64,000 bases of DNA from Camillea tinctor (Eukaryota > Ascomycota > Sordariomycetes > Xylariales > Xylariaceae). The translations under genes were made by a program, and so were the position numbers. The stretch is from contig MU394164.1 of assembly GCA_022578605.1 (NCBI GenBank), positions 1 through 64,000 of the forward strand, written 5' to 3'. The notes under the pieces are model-generated. The model searched no databases, was not told where the DNA came from, and saw only the letters and a program-made list of their open reading frames with translations. Below, in pieces: positions 10,723 to 22,865 of this stretch (positions are counted from its first letter, which is position 1; every line of letters begins with the position of its first letter).

Positions 10723-11122
10723 AAGCCATTCGATAAGCCTAGGTAAACTTTCAACGAAAGTGATACTAGTCTGCACCTATTTCTTATAGCTCAGCTAGTA
10801 TATGCCACTTGTATACCAGTCTCTAAAAGGCTACATAAAGCTCAGAGTGCTATGTTTGTTCAAAAATTCTATTAACTTGGGTGCGAGGAGCTGAAGAGCT
10901 GAACCATTAGTCCAGAAAATAGAACAAATAAGCCACACCACTCTACGTGGTTACCTAAGTTGCTTAGTTTCTCGCGCAACAAGAATAATGTTTCCCTCCA
11001 TCCAAAAACTCTCATCGTGACACTATTTGATGCATAGCAAGAAAGCTCAGAGGGCGATAGAAAATGGAGAGAAAGGGCAAATACAGGACCCCATCTCCCA
11101 TATTCCCCACCCGTTACCCCTT
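10723..11122. other. Intergenic, no gene seen
   Basis: A minus-strand frame (10872-11168) overlaps the next gene in a different frame and has no recognisable features. It may be a downstream exon of that gene, but no convincing splice pair was found. Confidence 0.4.
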
Positions 11123-11749
11123 TCACGACGTAGTGCGGGAAAATCTGATTGAGTAGGATGTTCCCCATATGACGTCCGTGACATGGATCAATGATTCAAT
11201 AAAATAGATATCTGAGCCGGATGGACCTGGTTCCAATGTTCTTTGTAAACTTGCACGATTGCTCCAGGTCGAAATCCAGGACATATTTCTGAAATCGAAC
11301 TCGCTAGCTTTCGTATCCAACGCAAGTTCTAGAGCAGATTGTTCTGTGACAGGGGAGAGGGCGCATTTGAGAGGAAATCCTACCGCTAATAGGCCTGGGC
11401 CTCTTTGGACAATTTCGTGCTCAATATAAACTGCAAGGTTGTGCAAACGGCGGGTTTTACTACTGAATAGTAGTATATACTGATTAATGCCGTGCCTGTA
11501 AGGATGTATAATCTCTCTCTTCCTAAGGCATCCTGTTGGGAAAACTGACGTTATTTTGAACTTAGTTCTTAAGTCATCGATCACTAGTTTTGGAGGTCTA
11601 GTGGATGGCATAATTTGTAGGAATCTCAAAAAAGGCAAATAATCACCTTCTATGAGATCAGTTGCATTGGTATCAGAAAGGTAAAATTGCTTTAAAATCG
11701 CTTTCCGGCGCCAGCATAGCGGGACTAGTATCGGACGCTCTTGTTCCAT
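11123..11749 (-). CDS. Hypothetical protein, 208 residues
   Basis: An uninterrupted frame starting MEQERPILVPLCWRRK at a proper ATG. It is a mixed-composition soluble protein with no signal peptide, no membrane segment and no motif I recognise. Its length in DNA of about 43% GC makes chance occurrence unlikely but not impossible. The C-terminal 20 residues may be intron read-through. It lies between the exon-modular gene and the dioxygenase with no operon-like relation. Function unknown. Confidence 0.4.
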   Translation of the reverse strand: MEQERPILVPLCWRRKAILKQFYLSDTNATDLIEGDYLPFLRFLQIMPSTRPPKLVIDDLRTKFKITSVFPTGCLRKREIIHPYRHGINQYILLFSSKTRRLHNLAVYIEHEIVQRGPGLLAVGFPLKCALSPVTEQSALELALDTKASEFDFRNMSWISTWSNRASLQRTLEPGPSGSDIYFIESLIHVTDVIWGTSYSIRFSRTTS

Positions 11750-12411
11750 TTTGATAAAAACTTCATTTCTAACCTGAACTAACTAAATACCCAGATAGAT
11801 GGAAATATGCCCCTCCGCCACGGGACTCGTCGTTATATTGAAATCAGTTTAGTCGATACATATTTCTGCTGGTCACTGTTTTAGGTGGATCACCATGTGA
11901 AGAGGACTCAGGAGTATAGTAGGGTTACAGTGAAGGCATAGCCGCATTTTGGAGCTGAGCTACCCATGTCAATGACACCCTGAATACTGAATACTCTGCC
12001 TTGCACATCTATGTGGGGTTTCTCACATCGGCCAACACAGATGTAGAACATTATGCGACAGCGAGAACTCGTTCATAAATCCAATGTTAGTGGGGGAGAG
12101 TCAGATTCATCACTAGATAACCAGTCTCAGAAAGTAGCTCAATGGGGCTAAGAAGTCCCCGAGCTCAGCGAAAACGTACTAGAACAAGAGCTTCAAGCAG
12201 ATCCCGTATACGGAATACACAAGTGGGAATTACCTGCGGAGAGGAGATGGGCGTGGTCATAGGCACAGTTGAGTTCATGTCTACCTCTGTAGCTCCATAA
12301 GGTATTCATGATATAGATTTCATGTTGATGTATAGTTAGTGTTTCAATCTCCTCCCTGTGGTAAACCGATGCGAATCCCTCCTCACTTTCTTCTCTCTAC
12401 ACCACTACAAA
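11750..12411. other. Intergenic, no gene seen
   Basis: Lies between the 3' end of the dioxygenase and the start of the hypothetical protein, both on the minus strand. No feature recognised. Confidence 0.5.
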
Positions 12412-13321
12412 CTAACCGTGCGTCGGTGGTGGACGCGCCACAGCAAAGAAGTCAAAGTCCGGGTTATCGTACCCACCTCCCTCCTTCCAAGTCGCCGCGT
12501 GCGGCGCATAAGTGTCCCAGTTCGACGAGGTATTGAGGCCTAGCTCAGCCCAGACGAACATTCCACCGTCGAACCCATTGCCCAGCATGATGTAGTTAGG
12601 GAAGGGGTCATAGTCGGCGGTGGCCGCGTATCCGGTAAACATGTCGGCGAGGTTCGTCGTCTTGGGGATCTGGTTCGTGTTGTACGGCGCCGTGCTTTCG
12701 ATTGCGTCGCGTAGCGTCTGGTCGAAGAACAGCTGCGACAGGTGCGCTACCCGGCCTCCCGTGTATGTCCCGTTCGGGAGCACCTCCGAGCCCACGTGCG
12801 CGATTATGTGCTGGTGCGTAGCCCGCCCCTGGTAATGACCCGGGAAGATGGTATCGAAGCTGACGACCCCGTCTTCGTCTGTCGGCTGTACGCCTCGGAG
12901 ATACGTAGTGCCCAGTCCTCCCTCGCCGCGCGCGCTCACGCCGCTGTATGCACCCGTGGCGTTGCAGGACCATGTGTCGATGAGGATCTCGGTCGCTGGC
13001 TCGCATGTCTGCACGTCGATGAATTGCATCTCTATATGCATCGGTACTCCTACGACATCTTCGACCACGTTGCTCCTGATGTGCTCTTGGTACACGAAAT
13101 ATGGGCCATTCGCATTGTCTGGTGTCAAGACGCAGCTGGTATTTGATCCGAAGATCTCCTCGTTTGTGGAATCGTTATTCAAGTTTACAGATCCTGTCTT
13201 ATCATGCGACTCAGCTGCCCACTTTCTCAGCGCGGCCGCGTCTCGTCGATGAAGCCATGATGCTAAAAATTTCAAAGTTTGTCGTCAGTCCAGTCTCTTT
13301 TAAGAAAACGCGCGGGGGGGG

Positions 13322-13403
<82 letters not shown>

Positions 13404-13479
13404 CGGGGGCGGGGGCNNNNNNNNNNCTCCTTCTAAAAATAACAAACTTTTTTGCTCGTCCCTCCCCTTTTTTTTAAAA

Positions 13480-13513
<34 letters not shown>

Positions 13514-13807
13514 GAAATGAGTGGTACCCCTTCCTGGCTTACATTCTGCTATGGCCCTTTCCTGACGAAGCCGATGGAACGTTGTGGCTCGTCGCGCAAT
13601 AGCACGCTCCTTGCGAGCTTTCACCTTAGGGGAATTTTGGCATGCCTCGAGGGCCCTTGCGTTTATTTCCGCTACCACGTTAGCATTTCCTAGTTGCTCT
13701 AGGGCTTCTCGTTTATCAATCTTTTCCCCTGGGTGTCCCTTGACAAACGAAGGCGCGATAGAGAAGACTGTGGCTAGCACGGCCAATATCGACGTTGCCA
13801 ACACCAT
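12412..13807 (-). CDS. Extracellular intradiol ring-cleavage dioxygenase-like protein
   Basis: Two exons, 13543-13807 and 12412-13262, give 371 residues. Exon 1 starts MVLATSILAVLATVFSIAPS, a clear signal peptide, followed by HPGEK and a charged helix typical of fungal secreted intradiol dioxygenase-like proteins. Exon 2 has the catalytic core. The expected Fe(III) ligands are all present: Tyr in GPY (about 143), Tyr in PGHY (about 232), and His-x-His in THQH (about 238 and 240). Such enzymes open catechol rings between the hydroxyls, and secreted fungal forms are thought to act on lignin- or plant-derived aromatics. The donor is gtaagc and the acceptor tttttag; joining them restores a Ser codon (phase 1). 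The 280-nt intron holds a 10-N assembly gap flanked by homopolymers, but the frame is intact. An in-frame Met 32 codons upstream was rejected because it would bury the signal peptide. Confidence 0.9.
13323..13510. repeat. Poly-G / N-gap / poly-C assembly scar inside an intron
   Basis: The plus strand shows 81 consecutive G (13323-13403), a short GC-broken G run, 10 N (13417-13426), about 55 bases of homopolymer-rich sequence and 29 consecutive C (13482-13510). It is entirely intronic. The shape suggests that sequencing failed on a long G:C homopolymer and the gap was scaffolded. The real intron length is unknown. Confidence 0.9.
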
Positions 13808-15261
13808 CTTGGATTTACAGCCTCGGGGTTCGATGAAAGTATTGGGTGACGAGCTACCTACAGTCCACTCCAAACAATCACATAGCTTTGGGGAAACGAA
13901 CACTCTTTTAGCTGTAAAATAACTGACATCAGTGTAGTAACCTAGATCGCTGATGCTATTCCTCCGTCCAAGTTGCCAAGAAGCTCATTCGGCAGAGAAT
14001 TTTCAATACTATGAGAGACATCGGCAAAGAAGAATCGGAAGGGAAAACGTAGTTGTCCCACAACAGTACCATGAGACGTATTTCCTATGCGTCCATATAC
14101 AGCAGCTGCCAAGCTATATCTCAGAGGTCATCATTCTACTTTTTAACCGGACAAGAGTAGTACGACTACTTTACCAACTGACTCTTGAGCTGGACTGCTT
14201 GAACAGCGCTAACAGAAGTAGAATGAGGCTAAATCTATGTATTTCGAATCCAAAACATCTTAGAGGCTATCTCCATACCAGTTTCATGGTCATCCCACTG
14301 GGGTGTACATCGGCTCTTAATTTCCATAGTATAATCGTGGCCAATACCAAGGTGTGATATTAATTGGCCTTTACTGAAAGAGTAATCGCTTAGTGAACTA
14401 CTTGTTCCAATCATATGGCGACTTAACTACGAAAAAGTTCTCTATATTAATTGTACCACTGCCGTGTCTTTCAGTCTGACGACGTATGTCGAAATTGAGT
14501 CGTCCTTCCGTTAGAGTTGACAAGGGCCCATAATCAGCCATCAACAACATGCGGTTTTCGGTAAGGATTGACATCTAACAACAACGACTTTCGGTAACTG
14601 ATCTTCATATAACATTAGAACACGAGGTGAACCTAGAGTATATTATTGCGACCAATTAAGCTTAAATAGGCTAAATGATCGAAAGGAGCTTTACGCAACA
14701 ACCATTCTCCGATCTCGATATGGATTCGGGTTATGCTCTTAGAAACTCCATGTGAAATTCTTTAATACGTATGACTCCTGATAAGTCTCGTGTTCGTGGT
14801 ATTATATTGATGATAGTGGTGTAAGCCATCCATAGGTACAACTTAAATCGAGAGGGGATCCACTATCCCCAGTGCCGAGCTCGTATGTGCTGGATTACAA
14901 TGTTATGATGTTACTGCATCATATGTTGCTAGATATATGAAGTAAGGAAATTGAAAGAGAGGAACGGGATAATACAATGTGCTTATGATCCTCAAATTGG
15001 TAAGGGTAAGTTGTAACTTTGCTTATTCAGCGATTATAGTAAAAAAGCTTTGAGTTATCACTTATGGTTGAGATGATATTTCTAGCAAACTATCATTTTC
15101 TATTCTTGTTGCTATTCGAAATGGAGTAGCTATTGCCTGATAAGGAACAAGAATACCCCGGGTTAGATTGATGAACCCCCCCTGAGTCAACCCTATGATT
15201 CGACCTTCCCCTTATCCCATATATGTTCACTTAGGATTTATTCCAGCTTTCAAAAAAAGAC
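13808..15261. other. Intergenic, no supported gene
   Basis: A 134-codon plus-strand frame (13953-14357) has an ATG but no recognisable domain, signal peptide or splice context, and is not called. The rest is featureless. The first part would contain the promoter and 5' leader of the dioxygenase. Confidence 0.45.
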
Positions 15262-16852
<1,591 letters not shown>

Positions 16853-19168
16853 GATGATTTACTTTTCAGTGTAGTAATGATCTAGATGTCTTGAGGTTGG
16901 TGGTGAATTAAAAGTTTTTTCAAACTCGAGGCATCGACACATTTTATATCCGCTCTTGAAGCCCTCTCTCTAATATGTTAACCTGAGAAGGAGTCTTGAT
17001 CTCGTCATACTAATCGTATGCTTCTAAACTGTCGCCATGATAGCTTCCTTGGGGTCATTGGATTCTGAACTTCCAAATTAGAGTTAGGGGTGAGGTTCAG
17101 TTAGAATGAGGATCAAGATGTGTATAGCACGATGTCGAATGAGGAAGGAGTAAGTCAACAAAAGTTGAGGACCTTGAGGTCAAATTCCACAAGAGGCGAA
17201 TTTACAACTCTTCAACAAGGTATTTCAAGTCCAATATACTTGGCGCGCGGCAAGAGTGTTAGAAAATGGAAGGAAGTCTATAAGGCGATAGATTCGACCA
17301 GAATCAACGAATACGCCAAGACGTAACTATGAAAACCATCATGAGTAGTAGAAGGGTCAGTGTGACGCTGAAGAGTTGGTGTATAAGAAACATGATTTAG
17401 GTGGTATCGCTAGCGAGGAACACAAGTTGCTCTTGCATATATGGCTCCGATATTGAGGCACGGAGAACTCTAGGATCGTCAGGGTCTTCGACTGTGAGCT
17501 GAAGCCTCCGAATTTCAGCTGTTTGCTGACTAAATGCCCGATATATTATACCAGTTAACGAGAAGAAAAAATCTTTGATATACATACCAAACACGGGCTG
17601 AAGACATGTCATCTGTTGTGTGTTGAGATTCTATGAAATTTCAAGCTTCCAGAGCTATTGAATACCGATACCATCTCACAGGCTAGCCAAGCTACCCTGC
17701 ATACCAAGACTTCATCGTAAGAATATGCTATCGTTCCATACCATGAAGTGATATCATTTCTGATATGGCGGAATATGGTCACGATCACTTGCCATACTCT
17801 CGTAGCCCGGTTACCGGCTTCTCCTATTCCCATTTGACATGTGTGACATTCAAACATGCTTATCTCTGAGGTGGGTCAGGAGATATAAAAGATCTCGGCA
17901 CAGGAGCCGTAGAAGTTTAATAGGTAGGCTAAGACAAGCTTGATATCGGCAAACATCTAGCGTAGAATAAATAAGAGATGTTCAATCGAGCCAAGAAGTC
18001 TCGGCTATCAGACGACATTGTGAATATGACAATAGCAGCTGTTAAGTATGATATGGCTTGCTTGGCTGCCATTTTTGGTCACAACAGGTGCAGTGGGGTG
18101 GTAGCCTTATATGTGATATTAGTCCCTCATCGCATCACGGAGGTTTTGTGGTATTGGCCAGCTTGCCGCTCCCAAATAACATAGGAACAAGGGAGGATGA
18201 TGCCAGCTGGGAAGCGAAGTAGTGTTGGTTTCTAGAACATTATAGACTCTTGTTTTTGCTCTCACCTAGTTACCTAAGTTCAACGTTCCCAGTGTTAACG
18301 CAATACTACCCATCCTACATATGTCGGCCTCCAGATTCAGAAATGCGTTCACCGCGCAGGAAGACAAGACCTGAAAACAAGTTGGATGGATCAGAAGCAA
18401 GTATTTGATTTCTAATACCTAATAAAACTCCAGCAACCCCACATTAAGTTTTATAATCGAGTTGATCAGTTACCAAGTTATACCAGAAACAACCATTTCT
18501 ATGGGAATTGGTTACTTACTATGAAGCACCAACTAACATGACGAGATATGAACTAATAGCGCTTGGCAACTTAGCTTGTCCAAGCTCTAGATGAATCTGA
18601 GTGCCTATGGTGGATCCAATACTACCGTCGGCAACATCGCAGCTGGGGCTTGAGGCAGTTATTCGGCTCGGGTCACCGAATTTATCGCCTGCCTGTTTAA
18701 GCATTTTCGCGAATGCTAGGGTACTACCAATCAGCTTGGCATCATTGACGCATGTTATGAATCGGATATAATCGCATAATGGGTTGTAGACTAAGGAAAC
18801 CTCATTAGCAAATCGTATCATATGCTCATTACTACGATGTTTAGACTAACTTAAGAATCGGAAAAGAGGTAGTAACGTACCCCTGACTTATAACAGAAAT
18901 TTAAGTGGATAGTTTATAACCTACCCCGTTAATATCGCCGAGTGAAGATTCCCGTAGCATCGTTACTATAAACTAGCTATACTACATGGGGATTCATTGA
19001 ATAAGTCTCAAGTTCCAAGTACTAAACTAGGTGCTCTATCTCACATAGTTCCAGATATACTACTCCTCCTATTTATTAACATAATCCCATATATTTTAGT
19101 TGGAGTGCTTGTATAATACCTATCCCTAGAACGCAACAACTGTTGAATTGAGGTTATGAGGTTACTTG
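16853..19168. other. Intergenic, weak minus-strand frames only
   Basis: Short minus-strand frames at 17397-17612, 17609-17857 and 18519-18821 have no signal peptide, domain or convincing splice partners. They could be remnants of a decayed gene. Nothing here is supported well enough to call. Confidence 0.4.
16942..16948 (-). promoter_or_regulatory. TATA-like box of the S8 protease
   Basis: Minus-strand TATAAAA about 90 bases upstream of the protease ATG at 16852. Confidence 0.5.
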
Positions 19169-19283
19169 ATTAGGTGAACATCTATCTCTGGATAATGGGA
19201 GGACCTGTCCCTAATGTACATGTAGCTGCGAATACACCTTATACCTGTACCTTGACAGATACCCCTTATCACCTATTTCAGCA
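19169..19283 (+). repeat. Dispersed repeat, long copy
   Basis: This 115-base stretch, starting attaggtgaacatctatctc and ending cacctatttcagca, matches 59297-59371 almost perfectly on both sides of a 40-base segment present only here. That segment lies between two acctgt direct repeats (19203-19208 and 19243-19248). The ends are weakly inverted (taggtg / caccta). A small non-autonomous element is likely. Confidence 0.8.
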
Positions 19284-19299
19284 ACAACCGCTACTACAA

Positions 19300-20713
19300 C
19301 TAACAAGGGCTCTCTGAAGATGCCTCACTAGCATTTCTAGGTATAGCACCCGCTTCAACAGCGTACTTGTAGCACCACCGCCAATCGTTGAACCCTCCTA
19401 TCCAATTGCACTTCCAGCTCCAAAACACCCATCCTCCTCCCCTCTTCTCGTAGACACTTACCTGTGCAGAGAAGTACTTTTTATACCATGCAGCATTGCT
19501 GGGGTTGTTCTTGATACCAAACTCGACGTTGCTCTGCACGGCGTGGGCAACCGAAAGCGAGAACTCGCCCACCACGGCGTTGGACTCGCCGTTGTAAAGC
19601 GTGCAAGCTCCTTCAATGTAGCCGTCCTTAGTCTGGTTGACCCTCGTATCAAACGTCAAGTACGAGTGTTCGTCATAGTATATGAATGTTGTGTCATTGA
19701 GATATGTCTCCGCGCGGCCGGAGCCCCAGTTGCTTCCCTTGCATCACGCGTTAGAAGGGAGAGATGAACAAATCCGAAGAGGCAGTCTTACCATGAATTG
19801 TATATGCAGCAAGTCCTGTTTAGGAACATGCAGCTTGCTTTCACGAGCTCGGATGCGATCCCATGCTGCGGGGTAGAAGTTCTTCACCATGTCCTCCGAG
19901 TCCGTGGCATTAACCCTGTGCTTAATGGGCTCGTTCATCACTTCCAGCATGCCGACGCTTCGGTACGCTTTATTGGTATGTATTCTCTCCGTTATCCAGT
20001 CGAGGAACTCGCAGGCACGCTCGTAGTTTTTAAGTGTGAAGAATCCGGGTTTAGGAACGCTCTAGTTTATAATTATCAGCGAGAACCAGCCAGATAGCTA
20101 TCACTTATAGAATCCCATACGTACGTGGCCTGTAAACTCTTCGTTTCCTGTTTGCGATCCCGGGGCTGCGTGCAAGTCAATTATTATATATAGCCCAGCA
20201 TCAGCGGCCCAGCCGACCAGCCGATCTAGATATTTCAAACCACCTCTCGGATAATGTTCGCTCTTGTAAACAAGATCCTCCTTAATCCAGAAACCGACGG
20301 GTACCCTAATTGTGTTAAGGCCATAGTGAGCTATCTCTGAGATATCGTCTTTAGTGATCCATCTGTTCCAGTGCTTGTCGAATGCAGCGTCTGCCGCTTG
20401 CTGGCCAAGTCCTTCGACACATGACCACTCGTCGTAGTAGCCCTTGCACCCCATGCTCGCCCACTCGTCATCAGCGAACCATTCCTCAACGATAAAAAGA
20501 GAGCCGAGATTAACTCCACGGATCTTATCGACGCTTGGCAGCCATCTTCGTCCTAGGGTATGTGCATCTGCCGAAGATATCGACACTAGACGAAAGAATA
20601 TTAGCAACAGTGACTTAGTTCCAGCCGTTACAGATATAACCATTACCAATGGCTGTAACCGCTGGTACGCTGGCTAAAGCAAGCCAAAAAGCGGCAGCTA
20701 AGTAATAGAGCAT
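19300..20713 (-). CDS. Exo-beta-1,3-glucanase (GH5, glucan 1,3-beta-glucosidase)
   Basis: Four exons, 20632-20713, 20125-20585, 19792-20061 and 19300-19737, give 416 residues, normal for the family. Exon 1 encodes the signal peptide [21 protein letters not shown]. The family signature follows: [16 protein letters not shown], then [12 protein letters not shown] and a [11 protein letters not shown] segment. The acid/base is Glu225 in MLEVMNEP and the nucleophile Glu329 in VVGEFSLS. It releases glucose from the non-reducing ends of beta-1,3-glucan and acts in wall remodelling or on external glucan. The donor of exon 1 is ambiguous: gtaacg (used here) or gttata 9 bases earlier, both in frame. The last acceptor is AAG, less common than YAG but it restores the IQFM/NWGSG context. 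Confidence 0.93.
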
Positions 20714-20808
20714 TCTAAATTAGAGCGAATGGGATCAGGTCTAGGTATAGGATATATACATACCAAGCTGACTTCGTACCTATTATCTATAACAGACCAA
20801 GCCCAGCA

Positions 20809-20814
20809 TTTATA
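20809..20814 (-). promoter_or_regulatory. TATA-like box of the GH5 gene
   Basis: Minus-strand TATAAA about 96 bases upstream of the ATG at 20713. Confidence 0.45.
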
Positions 20815-21013
20815 CTCTCATTTGAGGCAAATCGTCTTCCTTATATTTCTCATATTAATTATCCCCCCAGGTATTCTATTTTTCATAATGCTGCACAGGA
20901 TCGATGATCAATGATATGTTTAACAGGGCTTAGACACTAGTCCACATGGCGAAGTTCAGTTGGCACGGCCCTTGATTCAACGGTTTCGCTGAGCGAGTCG
21001 CTTAACTTTTCTA
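20815..21013. other. Intergenic, ends in the TA target site of the MITE
   Basis: Short spacer upstream of the GH5 gene. The last two bases (21012-21013) are the TA duplicated by the inverted-repeat element. Confidence 0.5.
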
Positions 21014-21521
21014 CGGTTGACCATAGCGCATTGTTGGAAAAAACTCATTTTCTATAACTAGGCATACCCCATATCTTTATTTTTCTACTTTCTTTAAATA
21101 CATAAAGTCGATATTATAATATTATAGCTATTAGCAACCTTTTTTATTTTTTATTTTTTTTTATTTTTTATTTTTTTTTAAAAAAGTAGCAATTATAAAT
21201 ATTTTATTATTAGCAATAAAACTACTTAAGTAAAAAAAAAAAAAACCCCAAAAAAAAAAACAAAAAAAATAAAAAATAAAAATTTTTTTTTCTTTTTTGT
21301 TCTTAACTTGGTTGCCGACATTATAAAATATTATAGTCGCTAACTTCAAAAAAAAATATTAGTTGCTAATAGTGCGCCGACTAAAATATTTAGCTTTTCG
21401 TTAAGCTTATATATTTCTCGTTTATATGCATACTTATATGGTATATATGCATAATAATTTCACGTTAGGGGTCAACTTAATGAAAAAATAGTTTTTTCCA
21501 ACAATGCGCTATGGTCAACCG
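21014..21521. mobile_element. Miniature inverted-repeat element (Tc1/mariner-type MITE)
   Basis: A 508-bp element bounded by perfect 32-base terminal inverted repeats (21014-21045 and 21490-21521), each starting CGGTTGACCATAGCGCATTG at the outer end. It is flanked on both sides by TA (21012-21013 and 21522-21523). TA target duplication is the hallmark of Tc1/mariner/pogo transposases. The interior is extremely AT-rich with homopolymers, has no coding capacity, and contains further partial internal inverted and direct repeats (ctattagcaac-like). It is non-autonomous. AT-richness may reflect RIP of the interior, although the ends are unmutated. Confidence 0.9.
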
Positions 21522-21523
21522 TA

Positions 21524-22865
21524 CTTTTCCTAAGGTGGACAGCTAGTGTCCACAGCTGTGGAACTCGAGTCTGGGAGGATGTAGAGGATTCCCACGCAGG
21601 GAGCTTGAAGTGCATGTAGGTACGTCAATGGTGAATAGTGCACATGGACCTTCCGTGGACACCTCAAGGAGATGAAGGCGTAAGCTCGGAGAAAGATTGA
21701 GCAGTCTGAAAGTAAGTAGGTGTTAAAGCCAAAAGTACAGCAAATATCGCCACTATGACGTACCGGTAGTTCCAGGAGGTGATGGGAAGAGCATCACTGC
21801 CTGCTTCTCGTGGTTGACTGTTTACATTAACTAGTTAAGGCTGTCGTGGGCAACCATATCGTACTTATCTCAACATATGTGTATATTCGAAGGGCGTACG
21901 ATTATTTCGCGTAAACTCGAGCATATTAGCTATGCATCATCCCCTGTCTGCTGTTAAAATGACTGTTAAAATGTCTTCTCCCATTAGTATTGAAGGAAGA
22001 GGGGTGGCTCAGATACGGAATATGTACATCAGGACTTGAGACTTACTATAGCATAAGAAAATTTGAAGACTTTCTGCAATTTAAGCGCTCCTTGTCAAAA
22101 GTACCTACTAGGAAGAAAGTAAAGGAAGGACATCTAGTCAACCCCTTATACCCTAGCTCGTAAGTCCATCTTCTCATCTGCGTGGCTACGGAAGAGATAT
22201 CACCGGTCCGGCCAGGAAGCTTCGTAGCGTTTAACCACCACTAACATGCTCACTGTTAGTGTTGCATGGTTACCAGTTAGTGTGCATGTGGAGAATACTG
22301 CTCATTCACGTTATAAAGATATATTTAGGTATATGAGGTTACCACCCCCCTATACGGTACCATACGACGACTCCCAGAATCGCTAACAAGGAGTTCATAT
22401 AGAAACAAGCTACAGCTAGTTTAAAAGGTAATAGTTCAGGGAATCTTGGTAGACGCTACGTATAGGTCTGAATCTAGAATTTTAAGAAAGAATTATCAAG
22501 ATACATCCAAAAGAAGAACATATAAAAAAGCCCAGTATGGGATGCTCTAGCTTCATATGTAAATTTTCCAAACTCTCTTCGTGCTTTCTTCCATGTAGCG
22601 TGCTGGAGATAACGAAGTCAAGATGAGCAGATTTGTTGTAGAGCAAGTAATGGCGTCACAACTTTCCAAAGTCAGCTCCTGAAACTCAGGTAGGTTAGGA
22701 TACGATCCAAACCTTCCTTTATAAATACTGTCAGGCCCTTCCACTTTCTCTAAGAATCACCCCAATGAAAATCAATTACCAGTATTTCTTCGATATCAGG
22801 ATTCCAGAGCTTCCCTTCTTGTCAGTCCATACGATATCCTTTATCTTTCAAACCAAGTCGACCAC
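21524..22865. other. Intergenic, no gene seen
   Basis: Lies between the MITE and the disordered-protein gene. Frames are short and featureless. The last part would hold the promoter of the next gene. Confidence 0.5.

Noticed and set aside
12608..13252. Several long frames on both strands overlapping the dioxygenase exon
   Set aside because: Shadows caused by high GC; the catalytic motifs are only in the called frame.
13279..13602. Open frames encoding poly-Gly and poly-Pro around the N gap
   Set aside because: Products of homopolymer DNA and a gap inside an intron.
13953..14357. 134-codon plus-strand frame
   Set aside because: No domain, signal peptide, splice context or codon bias; could be chance.
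17397..18821. Three short minus-strand frames suggestive of a spliced gene
   Set aside because: No consistent donor/acceptor phases could be found to join them and no family resemblance is seen.
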